DNA from: Gautieria morchelliformis
Lineage: Eukaryota > Basidiomycota > Agaricomycetes > Gomphales > Gomphaceae
Assembly (NCBI GenBank): GCA_015179125.1
Contig: WHVA01000289.1
Span: 62,001-126,000 of the forward strand
DNA length: 64,000 nucleotides
Reading direction: 5' to 3'
Positions 35,096 through 48,154 of this stretch are shown in pieces. A program made the position numbers and the translations under genes. The notes beneath the pieces are model-generated. The model ran no database searches. It worked only from the letters and a program-made list of their open reading frames with translations, and was not told the DNA's origin. Position 1 is the stretch's first letter, and the number at the start of each line of letters is the position of its first letter.

Positions 35096-37951
35096 ATGCT
35101 GCCCATTTCGAACAGCAACCACCGTGCTTGTCAGTCCGACTCACACTCGCCCGCACCTCTCTCCGCTACCACCACCACCACCTCCCCGTTTCCCTCCTCC
35201 CACCACCACCAGCCCCGTTCCCCTCCGCCCCCCATGCTCCATCCTGCAGATCCCCCCCCGCCCCCCAACCCACCCCACACGCACAGGCAACCTACCAAGC
35301 GTTCGAGAAAGGCCATCAACTGCGAGCCTTGCAGGGCCTCAAAACTCAAGTGCGACAGGTAATCGCCTTTCCTCGCTAGCACACTCGAGTCGCTGATCAG
35401 TCCCCCGCCCCCATCCGCCCCCCAGAGCCCGTCCATGCTCCTCCTGTGTGCTCAGAGGTCCGTTTTCCCTCTTATCTCGCCTTTTTCGGGTCTTATACAA
35501 CGCATGCCACCTCGTCGCAGGCACCGCCGCCCTCTGCTATCAGGGCGACCCCCGACTCGAAAACTCGGACCTCGTCAGAGTCGACGACAGGCAAGTCCTG
35601 CGTTCCACCACTTCATGGCTTCTGCTCACATATCTACCGCGGCCCCGCGGGCACCCTCTCGTTTTAGTGTCTCCCGCGTCGACCCCCATCAAGAGATAGC
35701 CCGTATACGCCAAGCCCTGAGTCTTCTCGAATCTCATATTGCCCGAAGTCCGTCCTGGCTTGCCAACGGTGTCTCCCACCACCCTCAGCAACAGTCACAA
35801 CCCCAGACGACTCCTTCCTCCATCTACGCCCAGCCCCAGCCGGCATCGGCCCCGCTGCACACTCCTGTTGATCATTCGCCGCGCTCACACCTGAAACAGG
35901 AAAATATAGACCCTTCCCTCGCATCTCACGCAAAGTCTTCGACGACGGACCTTGCGCCTGGCATGCTCGCCCAGCCACGCACAGGCGACGGCGGCATGTA
36001 CGCGGGGCCGACGTCCGCCGCGACGCATTTTGCCTCGCTCAAGAGCGACGACGACGCTGCGGACGACGACGACGATTCCCAGTCTGTCGTCTCAGACTCC
36101 TCCCCGGATAACCAATACCCCTCCCCGCGCGACTTTGATCTCCTCGCAATGCTCCCCGAGGTCTCCATCGTCGATGGACTCCTCAGCCATTACTTCGAGT
36201 CTTGCCAGTGGGAGAATCGACACCTTCATCACCATGCGTTCACCCAGGCCTGGGCGCGCTTCAAATCCAACATCGCGAGCGATCGGCTCGTCCTCGCCAC
36301 CGTGTTCGTCGTTCTGGCCATCGCCGTCCAGTTTCTCCCCCCGCGCCACCCCCTGATCGAGTCTCTCCCCGAGTCGCCGCCCGAGCTCAGCGAGAACTAC
36401 TATACTATAGGCTGCACCGCGCTGCAACGCCACCAGGCGGAGCGCAAGACGTACAGTCTCGAGCTCATCGAGCTGCTTCTGCTGCGCACCCACTATTTGA
36501 CGATAACGAAAGATCAGTGCGAGGATCTGTGGACGATGCGCGGTGAGCTGGTTAGCACCGCCATTGCGATGGGGCTGCACCGTGACCCTGGCAAGTGGAA
36601 GATGTCTAGGGACGTAGCTGAGCGACGAAGGTGGGCGTGGTGGAATATCATGTTGACGGAGAGGTAAGTACATCGGGACGCTCCCTCGCCCGCGGTGGAC
36701 TGATGCCCGTTCAATAGGTGGCAGGCGTTCATGTTCGGCCGTCCCCTCGCCATCTGTAACCATCATTTTGACACCCAGTTTCCATCCGCGTTTGACCACT
36801 CGTACGACCCCACCGGACGCCTGCATCTTCCCCATATACACCTCTTCCGCCTGGCGGAGGCTCTGGGGGATGTCATGGACGATGCGGTCTCCGTCCGTCC
36901 TGTCCCGTACGAGCGTGTCATTGCTCAAGATAAGGTCCTCGAGAGATGGCTCCAGACCCTCCCCCCCGAGCTCGACCTCGATGACTACCGCCTGGCGCGC
37001 GCCCTCTCCTCCTCCGTCCTCTCCATCCGCCGCACGGGCGCCCAGAGCCTCTGCGTGCGCATCTTCTTCCACCACGTCCGCTTTACGCTCCACCGCCCTT
37101 ATGCCAGCCCCTGGAAGCCCTCGCCAAGCAACCACGTCCACGACGCCCGCTGGCAACAGTCGCTCGAAACGGCCATCAGCGCCGCCGACCGCCTCACCCA
37201 GCTCGTCACCCAGGCGCGCCCGGACTTCCTCGCGAACAGCTCCCTCGCGGTCCCCGGGCACCTCCATTGGGGCCCCTTCCACGCCTTCAGCGCCGCCATG
37301 TTTTTCTCCTTCCAGCTCATCGCTAAACCGGACCAGCCCGGCGCGAACCTCTTCCGCGCCAACGTCAAGCGCGTCATGGTCGTCCTCGAGCACCTCCGCG
37401 GCATCCCCGTCGCCGACAAGGCCCTGTCCGTCCTCCAGGCGCTCGCCCCGCTCTATGACGAGCAGCCCGTCCAAGACCACGACGAGCGCGAGCGCAAAAA
37501 GTCGCGCGTCCTCAGCTTCGTGCGGCGCCTCGCGTTCCCGTGCCACGACTCCCCCGGGTTCTCGCGCGCGCGCGTCGTGGAAAGCAGCGTCTCGCCGAAC
37601 ACGATCCCGATGGCCGCCAGCTCGTCGCCCTCGACCTCGATCTCGCCCCCCTCCGCGCACGGCATGCCCCCGACGCCGGTCGTGACGCCCACCAACCTCC
37701 CTCAACAGCAGCAACCGCAACAGCAGCAGCAGCAGCCGCCCCAAGCGGCCCCACCGCCGCAATATGCGCACTCGCTCCCGCCGCCGCGTCCGCCGGCATA
37801 CGAACAGGCGGGGCCATATGGCTCGCACCCGGAAGAGACTGTTTGGGGGACTTCTATTGGGGTTGACTCCGGTGACTGGGCTAATTTCATCAGCGTTGTC
37901 CAACCACGCCCTGATAATAACCCCTCGCGCGATGGGCAGCAGCTGGTATAG
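35096..37951 (+). CDS. Zn2Cys6 fungal transcription factor
   Basis: Nuclear regulator. The N-terminus is low complexity (His/Pro runs), then RKAINCEPCRASKLKCDR spliced to ARPCSSCVLRGTAALC. The six cysteines have spacing C-2-C-6-C-5-C-2-C-8-C, the Zn2Cys6 cluster. Exons: 35096-35358, 35426-35457, 35521-35590, 35668-36663, 36718-37951. The third intron (35591-35667) has a GC donor (AG|GCAAGT). A linker with HQEIARIRQALSLLESHI may dimerise. The Fungal_trans domain spans about 36.1-37.5 kb (DGLLSHYFESCQWENRHLHH, ALQRHQAERKTYSLEL, WWNIMLTER spliced to WQAFMFGRPLAI). The C-terminus is Ser/Pro/Gln-rich with a polyglutamine run near 37705, a likely activation region. Target genes unknown; proximity to the oxidase gene upstream is not proof of control. 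The GC-rich minus strand here has long shadow frames. Confidence 0.88.
35591..35667 (+). other. GC-AG intron in the Zn2Cys6 gene
   Basis: Frame before (VRVDD) and after (SRVDPHQEIARIRQ) differ, and only a donor at AG|GCAAGT with acceptor TTTTAG joins them in phase. Confidence 0.6.
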
Positions 37952-38337
37952 ACATACGCCAAATGCCGCCAATGCCTTGACTGCTACTGTATGGTGGTCT
38001 ATTCTAGGTTTGATTGAGGACTATCCTCTTCAATCTAGATGTTTGACCGTGTCTTCTTCTTTTTTTGGCCCATTTTGTTGCGCATTACTTTATCCCTCTC
38101 CTGACCGTTCGTTGCTCCTGAATCTCGTGCTTTTTTCTAGCTTGAACTCCGTATGGCTGTCATCTTACCCGCTATTCCCGGTATGCCCCACGTCGTCTTG
38201 CGATTTCGTGTACTTGTACGCATCTGCGCCACATTGTGCAATACTGCCACCGCTCTTGCACCACCTAGGGTGGCCAGAAAAATTACATTTTACACAGCAT
38301 ATTAACTTGTTATCAATATGATTCGCTTTTTTTAACC
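37952..38337. terminator. Convergent 3' region between transcription factor and Nup160
   Basis: 385 bp, T-rich, between two convergent stop codons. It must hold both polyadenylation regions; no specific signal can be singled out. Confidence 0.4.
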
Positions 38338-41300
38338 TCATTTTACCTCGCTTAGTTTCTGTATCCGCCGCACGCGCGTTGCAATTTCAGACCGTAGGTC
38401 GGCTAGACGGTTGTGCGTGTCTGGCGTGAGGTTAAGATGCGTTTCTGCTGCGTCGATCACCGCGTCGATGAGCCCATACGGCAGCCATGTTGCGGCCGCG
38501 CGTTGTGGGGCCATACGTGGCAGCGGCGCGTTCGCCTGTGCATGTGCAATCATAAAAAAAAACGCATGTCGAAACAAAGGAAGTCTTTAAACGTACCTTT
38601 TTAACGAGCCCAAGGCTGTGCTCGATCGCGTCGTCGACAAGGTCGAACCGCAGACACGTCCGGATGAGGTACTCGGGCTGATGTTCGCAGAAGAAATTAA
38701 CCAGCCATGATGGCAATGCACGGGTACGATCGTGCTCCAGTATTTTTTCCACGGCCGCTTTGCGGTACGGGTATTCGTCCTCTTCCGCGTCGTGCTGCTC
38801 CAGCGTAACGCGCAGATATCGCCAGCCGCGCTCCACGACCGTTCCGGGCCACGACAAGACTCGCTCCGTGCGCAGCCAGTCTCCTGCATCATCTTGCCTG
38901 GCGCTCCCGATATAAGCGCACGTGGCATGTTGTGAAAGTTGGGACTCACAGAGCTGCCTCCCCTCGTCGCGTAAGTCTCAGGCATTGTATTGTCAACCGC
39001 TCAAACAGTTCTCTCATATCAACGCCTAGGCTGCGTGCCGCAGACATGGCGTAGTCATACGACCCGGCCTGTGCGTACGCTGAGACTATCTGCGGCCCCG
39101 ACAAAAAGTGCTCTGCTTGACATGAATGCCTGTCCTCTGAGGCAGGTGAAAGAAAGCACTTACGCGACGCGGCCAATAAATCAGGCTGACGTTTGATAAG
39201 CTCCAGCCGGGAATTGACGAGCGTATACTCGTGCCGTAAGTCTGCCAGGTCTACGACCTCAGCGTCCCTGCAGCCCAGATGATACTTTTCATCCGGAATG
39301 TTCTTGGTTAACTTCCGTTTTCGATTCTGAGCTGGACGCCTTAATAATAAACAACGTCAGGCGGCCAGCAGTCGTACCTGAGAAATAACATCCGGAACCA
39401 CAGGCATAGATATCCATGCGCTTTTAGAATCGATCAAAGATAGTGCATTCATGGCGACCAAGTACGCATGTGCCTGCATTTCTGAAAGCTGCACGAATTG
39501 CTGCGTTACACCCATGCATGACGACAGCCGGCGTGCATACTGGTACATTGTAGCCGCAGCTGTTGGACCGTTGAGCAGGCATTGAGATCTGGGAGTAGAG
39601 ACTCACCGTTCCGGAAATCTCCTCGGAAAACATACCACGCATAGAGCACCTGGGGATACATTGGCCGAGACAGCGGATCGGCGTTCCGGACTTTGAACGA
39701 CAGTGCATTCTCAACTTCATTGGGTAAACCAACAAAGTTCAAGGACATGAGCCTGTCCACAGCATTGGCCTCGCACATGGCTTGTACCAGTTGGCTAACC
39801 GACTCCCGTTTACTGAGTGGGTCAAAGAATGATTAGCCCTTTCTATAATACATCTTGGGGAGCAACTCACATGCTCTCATAGGGCGCTGTCACTAGGGCC
39901 ATGTACGCTTCCTCAAACATCTCCAGCTCTATATAACCAGCGATGACTTTTCTCCACAAATCGCTGGAATCCACTTCCGCGCTAGCGAGTTCAATTGCCA
40001 GTTTATGAAACTGTACTGATTCAGACAGATAGCCAGCCCCTTCGAACATTGTGGCGATCCATCGGTAGTAACTGTACTCGGTGTAAGATTCCTCCAATTT
40101 GGGCAAAACATGTAGCAATGCTTGAGAATCTTCCTCGGAGAGGGATGCTTCAGGACCTGCTCTACATCAGTATTTGGTGGTGGACCAATACCTCTTGACA
40201 TCTCACCAAAACTGGCGCCTACACGTCGCAGGAGCGAGGCACCATCGTCCGTACGTCCAATTTGCACCAAGATAAGCCCGTGTACATATGAAATCCCTGG
40301 ACTTCGTGGCAACCTACCAACAATCTCCAGTGCCACATCCCGAAACCCGAGATCAAGGAGCCACTTGCATAGCGAAACCTCATGCTGGGTCACCTCTGCC
40401 GCATCCTGTGAACTCAGCAAGTTGGTCATCAACAAGTGAGCCAACGCCGATTGTGGCAAGGCTGCCTCTGGAGGATCAGCTACCTCCATCAAACGGTAGT
40501 TTAATGAGTAGGTAGGGATGAACATCCGGCGGGCTTCCTTGGTCACAGGGCGCTGAGACGAAACAGACATGTTCTGGAAGCCGTGCAAGATATCCAGATC
40601 TGGATCAGTGGACGACGCCGGCTGTGTCCCGTCGGGGTCACCAGCAGGTTGCCATGCAAGATAAGATAATATGATGAGATTCCTGAAAGTGGCAAATATT
40701 CGTGCCAGTAGCACCGGCGACAATTCCTTGCGGCGGTCGCCGATATGAAACAGCAGGAGAACAAGGGATAAGCACAGTTTATATCGTGCTTCGATGCTTG
40801 CGTGCACGTAGGCTATTGTAACACCTCGTGACCATCGTGTGGCGAGGAAACGATGACAAGGGATAGTATCAAGCGCAGACGCAGCATCTTCGTCGGCTTC
40901 CTCGACTTTGATATCGCCTTGGGTCGACGTGATAACCTCAAGGACCTGCTCGAAATGAACGCTGAGCTCGCTGATATCGGCAAGGTGTTCGCGCAGAGAC
41001 TCTGTGAGATCCTGGCGTGGCTCCTCGAGCGACAGAACGCAATGCTCAAGCGTTTCTGCATAGGAATATCCGCGTTCTTGAGACACCATGATGTCAAACT
41101 GCGACTCTCGGGCGTGGATCTCGGCACCGGAAAGCCTTTGTCGCACAACTGAACCTACCTGTAAGATAGGGTAGTTCTCAGCTATATCATCATTGTTCAA
41201 GGCATCCTGGAGTTCAAGGGGTTTATCTGAGGTGGCTAGGCAACCAGCCCGTTCGCGCTCAAGAAGCAATACGGTACCAGACTGCGAGATGCCCAATGAA

Positions 41301-42906
41301 AGGGGCCACCGACCACTGCGCTCGATTTCGCGACAACGCGCGACGAAGCCTTCCCAATCGCGCTTCAACGCATTCCAATAATTGGCTCGCTGCGGTATCC
41401 CAGTACGTGGATCGACAGTAACATTCACGGTGCAACCCACGACAGCTGCTATGTGCTCGCTCAGGGTGAGGTATGACTGTCGGAGGGGTCCAGACTGCAC
41501 TCCAGGAATGGAGAGAAGTGAATCCGTGTACTGCTGTAAGGCTGTCTCGATAGTGAAATGCGAGAAGACGCCTGGACGGAGTATAGCGGTCATAAACGTG
41601 TCGACAAGAGATCCTCCCCCTGACCGAAGTAATAGCTCATCCAGGTAGTCGGGGGTCAGTTCTGCCTCTGGCGGGTATGTCGTGGAGTACCAGACCTCAC
41701 CATCCTCGTTCTCGTCGGTGACCTCGGGATCAAATGAGATAGATTCCACGACAGGTTGGCCTTTTTGATCCCAGAGAGCATAAAGGGACGAACGGTGCAC
41801 CATAAAATCGCGTAGTTCTGCACCTCCCGTTCGATGCGAACATACTATGGATTGAATATGATAGAGCTCCTTGTTCACAGCTCGACTGGGCGAGATACGG
41901 AAGAGGTGGAACCATCCGCCTGACTCGAGAGCGGCGGGGGTAGGCATAAACACCAGAACTCTAAGGTTATCATCTACGGCGATATCATCTCCTGAGGTAT
42001 GAAGCACGCGAATGAGCTGTTGTGGTTCTGGACCTAGCAAAGGACCTCTAGAATCATTCATCGGACTTTCACCACGAGATAGAGGCGGTAATGATGATCT
42101 CGAGATGGATTTGATAGAATATGAGGCGACACATGTGCCATGGTTCCAGGCTCTCAGCGTGCGGTCGCGTGACAGAGAAAATATGAGAGCAGAATCTGTC
42201 GGAGGAGGATGTGATGCGAAGGATATGATGTGGGACTCATCAGAGTCTGGGATGAGGTAGGAGGCCCACGAAGTTTTGATGCGATGTACGCTCTCATGCC
42301 ATATGCCTGTTAACATATGCTTCAAACGCCACCGGAATGAGTGGTACCCTACGCACTGTAATCCAGCCCACAGTCAAGCCTTAAGAATTTCCCTTTTTTA
42401 TTTCCGATTAGGATACAATCAATATCCTTGACGTGAACAGGGCCTTCAAACTCGGTGGAAGGTGCAGTGATCAGATATTCTTTGTACCACACACGTGCTG
42501 GAGGCGTCACGTCAAACACCGGTATATTCTGTGTTGGAGATACCGGGAACGTAAGCACGAAAAGGGAACCGTATGATGTTACCACGAAGATACGAAGCTC
42601 TGAGAGCTGGTGGAGTAAGATGGCTGGTGAGGGAACAATCGGTGCTGGGAAGGAAAATCGAATGGGAGTCCCCGTCGATAATGGGATTAGCTCGAGAACA
42701 AGGCCACCATGAATAATCCTTAGAAGTATGGTGCCAGTGGAAGGAGAAGAAAAGGCAGACGAGAAGGAAGCGTGCTCAAGGAGGACGTCTGGGTCGGCTT
42801 CAGGGATGGGCACATCACTGCGAGCCGTGTCGATAGGTACATTTCCTGCGAGAGAATCAGGATAGATAGAGGATATATGAACAGAGGCCAATATTGAGCA
42901 AGCCAT
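38338..42906 (-). CDS. NUP160: Nucleoporin Nup160 (Nup120) homologue
   Basis: Large scaffold nucleoporin of the Y-complex (Nup84/Nup107-160) at the nuclear pore, needed for pore assembly and mRNA export. Start at 42906 (MACSILASVHISSIYPDSLA), N-terminal beta-propeller with EFEGPVHVKDIDCILIGNKK, then after an intron WRLKHMLTGIWHESVHRIKT and SLSRDRTLRAWN. A long alpha-helical region follows (LLSQ..., FFLKLAIELASAEVDSSDLW type repeats near 40.0 kb, ALPSWLVNFFCEHQPEYLIR near 38.7 kb). It ends ...RIQKLSEVK, stop at 38338. Several short introns; about 1,330 residues, right for the family. It lies 57 bp downstream of the cyclin C stop on the same strand, a tight spacing that leaves little room for separate signals. 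No breaks seen. Confidence 0.85.
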
Positions 42907-42963
42907 GCCACCTTAGCGCGAGGCCCAAGTTCTTCGACACGTCCACAAAGGTCCACAACACGA

Positions 42964-44396
42964 TCAGCTCTGTAGTATAAGACTCTTATTTACAGGCAGT
43001 GGCTGCCCACTCGCAGGGTGCGAAAAATCTGCCTCTCGACTCTGCCTCATTCTTTTCCACACCTTGGTCAATGACAAGGACGTCGTCACCTTCTTTGGCT
43101 TGCCGTCTTCCTCCTCGTCATATACCACTTCCATCGCTAAGGACACCACCTTACCCTTGCGCGTAGCACCGACAGTCCCTCGTGCTGATTCCGAACCATG
43201 GTCATCACTGAACCTATCCCAGAGGCAGTACAGACTGATGATCTCTTGCGCGATGGTCGCAATAAGTGGCATAGACACGTTCAGCCCTGCTAGCCAGCCA
43301 ACAGTGTCAATTTGCCTCTCCTTCCCCTTTCCTTTGGGAGGAGCCGCATTCGAAGACTGTGTGGCCTGTCGCGAAGAACGTCGGGGTGCCGACGTGCTCG
43401 AGGAGCTGGCTACAGCGCGAGAAGCAGATTGCGCATGGATGCTGTTTCGGGTCGATGGGTGGAGTATGCAAGTAAGGTATATAGCTGCAATTGCGATGAG
43501 GTGTGGTGGATATATCAGACATAGGTCGGATCGGTACGTGTCGTTGATAATAAACCTACGACTTTCGCTGTGAGTTTCTTAGCTATTGAAGGAGTCATTC
43601 TCACCAGGCCATCTGAAGTGCCGGCTCTTGCAGCTCCAACTTCCCCTGTCCTGTACCCCAATATCTCGGATCATCAATTCCTACACCTACCTCCCCTGCC
43701 TCTGCCTCCTGCGAGGAAATATCCTCGGCTTCCGTCTCTGCGCTCCCCTCCTTTCTGCAGAGCGTCATAAGCGTCCGGTAGGGATGAAATACGGTCAAAT
43801 CGCATTCGAGGTCATCTACCAGGTAAAATTCCATTTCTGCCAATCTGGTGTTATCGGAGGGGAATCCCTTGATATCATACTCATCGCCTGAACGTGTGAC
43901 AGGCTATCTGAATACACCTTGTGCCAGTGGAAACGTCGTTCACTCACTGCTGAATAATGCGCGAGCTTCTGCCACGACGTTTTTCACATGTACTGGCGTC
44001 TCCTCCGCCTTCGCAGCAACATAGCAGCATGCAGCGACAAGTAGAAATGGGTCCGTGTCGCAGTAGGAGTTCTTGAGGTAGAAACGACGAAAAAAGACGG
44101 TCGCCGTCGCAATCACACGTTGGCGTAGATCAAGCTTCTTCCCCAGTTTCGAGATGACTGGATGGGTATTAGCCATCGATGTGGGCGTAAGAAGGCTGAT
44201 CATTCACGATTCGCGAAGAAAATTCCGAGAAATGCAAGCTCCTCATCCGTAGCATAATCGCGGTCATCAGAACGGGCTTGCCTGAGAGTAGAGCGGTCGA
44301 CAATCCATCGGCGACTTGAATTTCATCACCATCTGCTACTGTCTGTGGTCTATTACGGACTTACTAGTGAGATGACGCCCAGAAATCAGTAGCCAT
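42964..44396 (-). CDS. SSN8: Cyclin C (Mediator CDK8-module cyclin, Ssn8/Srb11)
   Basis: Cyclin partner of CDK8 in the kinase module of Mediator, controlling RNA polymerase II transcription and stress responses. Start at 44396: MATDFWASSHY spliced to RRWIVDRSTLRQARSDDRDY (acceptor TTCAAG). Then LAFLGIFFAN; ISKLGKKLDLRQRVIATATV and FFRRFYLKNSYCDTDPFLLV, the cyclin box; AACCYVAAKAEETPVHVKNV; FYLVDDLECDLTVFHPYRTL; an acidic insert (EGSAETEAEDISSQEAEAGE); and DTYRSDLCLIYPPHLIAIAA in the second cyclin fold. The tail is longer than in yeast (VWKRMRQSREADFSHPASGQ...). At least four introns. The motif order and the N-terminal FWASSHY...RWIVDR are diagnostic. Confidence 0.93.
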
Positions 44397-45988
44397 AAGA
44401 TAAAGTCTGCTACAGTCTCCTGTACTGTGTTATTGTAAGGCAATTACATAATACACATACACAAATACAAAACAACGGGAACTTCATCATCAGTTTTCCT
44501 CGTGAACACTGATGTAGGTATGCGAGAAGAACCTGTTCTGTGTATCTCAGCTGAACTGCGACAAATAGACTTCTCCTTCTTGTTGCAGCATCAGACGACC
44601 TTTTCAACCACAACCCAGTCGCTGGGACCTGTGTTAGAGCTACTGCAACGATCTGGGGAACACTTATGACTTTGGATTAATACTCTGGTTTCACCAGGCT
44701 ATCGCTGATGAACACTGCTGCAAGGTATACGAGGAGAATAACATGCTCTATATCCCTCAGTTGAGGCGTAATTGCGATAGACGATTTCTTTCTGTTGCGA
44801 GCGTCGTCACGTAAAGCACCGACATACCATAACCCAGGATTTTCGCCTTGGGGTCTGTGTTAGAGCTGCTGCAATAATCTATGGAACACTTATGACTTTT
44901 GATTCTTTCTGGTTTTACCAGGTTGTCGCTGATAAACACTGATGCAAGATATATGAGGAGAAGAACATGCTCTATACCTCTCAGTTGAGGCGTAATTACG
45001 ATAGGCGACTTCTTTTTATTGCAGCGTCGTCACATAAAGGACCAGATTTTCTACGCCCAGGACTTTCGCCTCGGGCCTGTGTTAGAGCTGCTGTAATAAT
45101 CTGGGGAACACTTATGATTTTTCCTACTCTCCAGGGAGTGTCAGACATGTAAGCCGTCTTGTCATATGTGTATCACATTTGAATGCAAGTTAACCAGCCT
45201 TACTCACCTTAGCCAGATACGTGCCTATGTCAACACTGCTGCCCTAAGAACTACCTACGTCCGTACTGGATTGGTCGCAAGGATGAAATTTTGCCATAGT
45301 TGTCCTTGTTTACGACACGCTTCTTACCCTAGGAGAAGAAATCGAGATAGTGTGGCGATGTAGATTTAGGGCTATATCATTAGTGTACTTTAGTGGTCGC
45401 CACGTCACGATAGGTGTACTTCTAGCGAACTTATCTTTAGAGGGTACTCCCGTGAGAGTAGGTGCAAACTTGAGACCTGTAATACCCAAAAACATTGGAG
45501 ATGCTTACATCTCCTGTTCCATTTGTAAGTGTACTCAAATACCTCTCTAGTATGCAGGCTATAGAGTCCCTATCATATGAGTGGCACTGCATACCTGAAT
45601 ATGTTCAAACAGAACCTGCACAAAATCCCATACACTTTCAAGACGTCAACTCTGCATGAGTCACTGCTAGCATCCAATCTAAGACTCCACGTGGGAGTTA
45701 AATGTGGAGTTTGCGTCGTGTTGAATTAAAGGTTAATTAAGCAGACCTGCATGTCCATTTCAAACTGTTTCCAAGCCTGTGAGGTGGCATTCTGCCATGA
45801 TTCTTGAGTTCGTTCGATCATTCACACCACCTTATCATCTCTACCACATGGATTTAGAGGGCAGCTTGGGATGATTGAACCGGTTTTAATGAAATGCAAG
45901 AGTACTGTACTTGTACTAAAACAACTACGGTATACGAGACGGTGTTTTATGGTTTGAACAGTGCGTTCCGGCAAGTCACTAGTGCGTC
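44397..45988. other. About 1.6 kb non-coding, includes tandem array
   Basis: No gene recognised. The left half is taken up by a degenerate 225-bp tandem repeat (44505-45125). The right half is moderately AT-rich and contains the 3' flank of the MFS gene. Confidence 0.5.
44505..45125. repeat. Degenerate tandem repeat, unit about 225 bp
   Basis: The anchor CTGTGTTAGAGCT recurs at 44630, 44855 and 45077 (periods 225 and 222). A second anchor, AACACTG, recurs at 44505, 44711 and 44935. Two full units with partial copies on both sides. Confidence 0.9.
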
Positions 45989-48154
45989 CTAAGGCGTGAA
46001 CTCCCATCGCTCTCGTATGTACCTTCCATGTTTGTACAAAATCAAAGGAAGAGGAATGGCTGGGACAGCCAATGCCGCAAGAAGTGTCCCCCCTTTCCCA
46101 TAACTGAATAAAATTAAGTAGGCTGTCTTTAGGCATGCATGCTTGGAAAAAACAAGCCGACTCACCCTAAAGCCTCGAATAACTTCTGTCCGAAGAGCGG
46201 ATAAACAGCTCCCGTGATCGTACGTATCAAGGTCGCCGCTGCCATAGCTGATGCCGAGTAAGGTATGAATGCCTCCGTCAAGTATACTAATCATATTAGC
46301 GCATGTAATACGGATAAGGGAACACCGTCGCAATTACTTTGGATGGATTGCTATGGACATCGCTAAATATCAGCCCGAATTTCGAACAGCGACAAGGATG
46401 ATCACATACGAAAGTTATGAACATTCCGAGTCCAAAAAGACCTACCTGTCGCAATCTCGGGGAAAATCCAGCGGTACTGTTTTTCAGCTGACCAGCCGTA
46501 CCAGAGTAGTGAAGCAGGGAAAAAAATCATTCCTGCCTGTCCCACCATCAGATTATCGAGAGCTGCTTCAGCATATACGGACTCACCGTCATGGGCAATA
46601 AACGATATTCCGGACGGCCTTCTCCGTTTCGCTTCGTCAAGAAGTTCCAAATCTTGTTCTGGGAGTACATTTGCACGAGGCTGCCTAGAAATAACCCAGC
46701 ACATAAACCTAGATAGGAAAAACCAGTGCCTCTGCTGTTAAACCCATAATTAAACAGCTCTGGGCGGCGTTGGGCGTTTCCAAACAAGAGAGGCAATGAT
46801 GTAAGGAGAAGGTATAGTATGCCAAATGTATACTGAGGAAATGAGCTGCATCCTCTTTCCGTGATGATATAAAGACCTACAGCATGGAAAAATGCGAAAA
46901 TCATGAGGATGGGGCTTGTCGCTAAGAATCGCAAGGGACGGGTGATAGCATGGCTAAAGACCCTTGTAAGATCTGGAGTTACAGGCTGTTTCCCATCCAT
47001 AACAGAAAACGCCGGCAACCCATTCGGTGCTGTGTGGGTACTCGAGGTTTCTGATGCTTGAAGGGCACGTCGTTGCTTTTTCTGGCGTCTGTGCAATATG
47101 ACAGGTTCGTAGGTCTCTTTGAGCAGAAAGAGGGCGAGGAGAAGTAGGACGCCGGAGCTAACAAATATAAGAGAAGAATAGGGTAATAAGGGCCGGCAGC
47201 GTACAAAATCATAAGCGTCCAAAAGACCCAAGCTAGCATAAAATCCATAAACGTCCAGGTGTAAGTGATTTGTTGAATCACCTACGCCACTGTTTTCGTT
47301 GTAGAATCAGGGAAGCTGTAGTAATTTTGAGACTAGTATGCTATAAGGACTACAAGGGCCATACCGATGAAGTTTCCCATAGGAAGACCAAGCATGGAAC
47401 CCATCGTCAACATAGCAGCCCATCTGCCCCGTTCATGGGGATGCCATATATCGGATATAGAAGCCTTGCGCACAGGATAAGAAAGGATATTTTGATGACA
47501 CTGGGGATATCTACCTGTCCAAGGCTTGGAGCCATACCACCTGTGCACCCCGCGAAAAATCGAAGGATGATGAGTGCTGTCATTCTTGATGAAATAATGA
47601 GGACAATCAGCAACAACACGCCCTGAGACAGGGGGAAATGTTTTTACGACGTCGACAAAGCGCATCCTATCTGCAGAAACGTAAAAGCCGCTAAGGTAGA
47701 GGTATATATAATCCACCGCCCGTACAGCTCAGAAAGCGGTGCCAGGACGAAAGGACCAAGCCCCATGCCAAGCTGAACACAATGATCAATATAGTTGATT
47801 GGATGACACACATGATGTACTGGCCACATAGACGGAAGTTGTGAGAGTTCCGGTAAGACGGTCAGTGACATGAAATTGTCTCATAACATCGGGAACAGCG
47901 GGGACAAGGATAGATGAGGCGAAAGAACTGAGAAATATCTCAGGGTACTCGGAAAAGTATGTGAAACAAAGGCTCACCAGAGTAGTCCTATAGTAGCGAC
48001 GATGGTAGCACTCTCTTTTCCAATGAGGCCAGTTTTTCGGATTGTCAGGATCGTTGGCAAAGTCCGACAAAACTTTGGTGTTCTTAGAATCAGTGCTGGT
48101 GATGTTGGCATGATCCTTCTTGTCCTCCGAGTTGGTAGTAGCGACCTGTGTCAT
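45989..48154 (-). CDS. MFS transporter (DHA1-type, 12 helices)
   Basis: Plasma-membrane proton antiporter of the major facilitator superfamily, typical of fungal drug/polyamine exporters. Start at 48154 (MTQVATTNSEDKKDHANITS), then the fungal signature FANDPDNPKNWPHWKR. Next are helix 1 (TTLVSLCFTYFSEYP), GLGPFVLAPLSELYGRW (motif A region), GMGPFVL-type loop and FFAGCTGGMAPSLG-like helix 4 in the 47.5 kb exon. A central cytosolic loop follows (LKETYEPVILHRRQKKQRRA, MDGKQPVTPDLTRVFSHAIT), and C-terminal helices include GTGFSYLGLCAGLFLGSLVQ, GMIFFPASLLWYGW and GGTLLAALAVPAIPLPLILY. It ends RERWEFTP, stop 45989. Short introns interrupt it, and not all splice sites were fixed; the gene may be intact. 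Substrate unknown. Confidence 0.78.

Noticed and set aside
36092..37972. 626-codon open frame on the minus strand opposite the Zn2Cys6 gene
   Set aside because: It is Arg/Gly/Ala-rich and mirrors GC-rich codons of a well-supported gene with known domains on the plus strand; no domain of its own.
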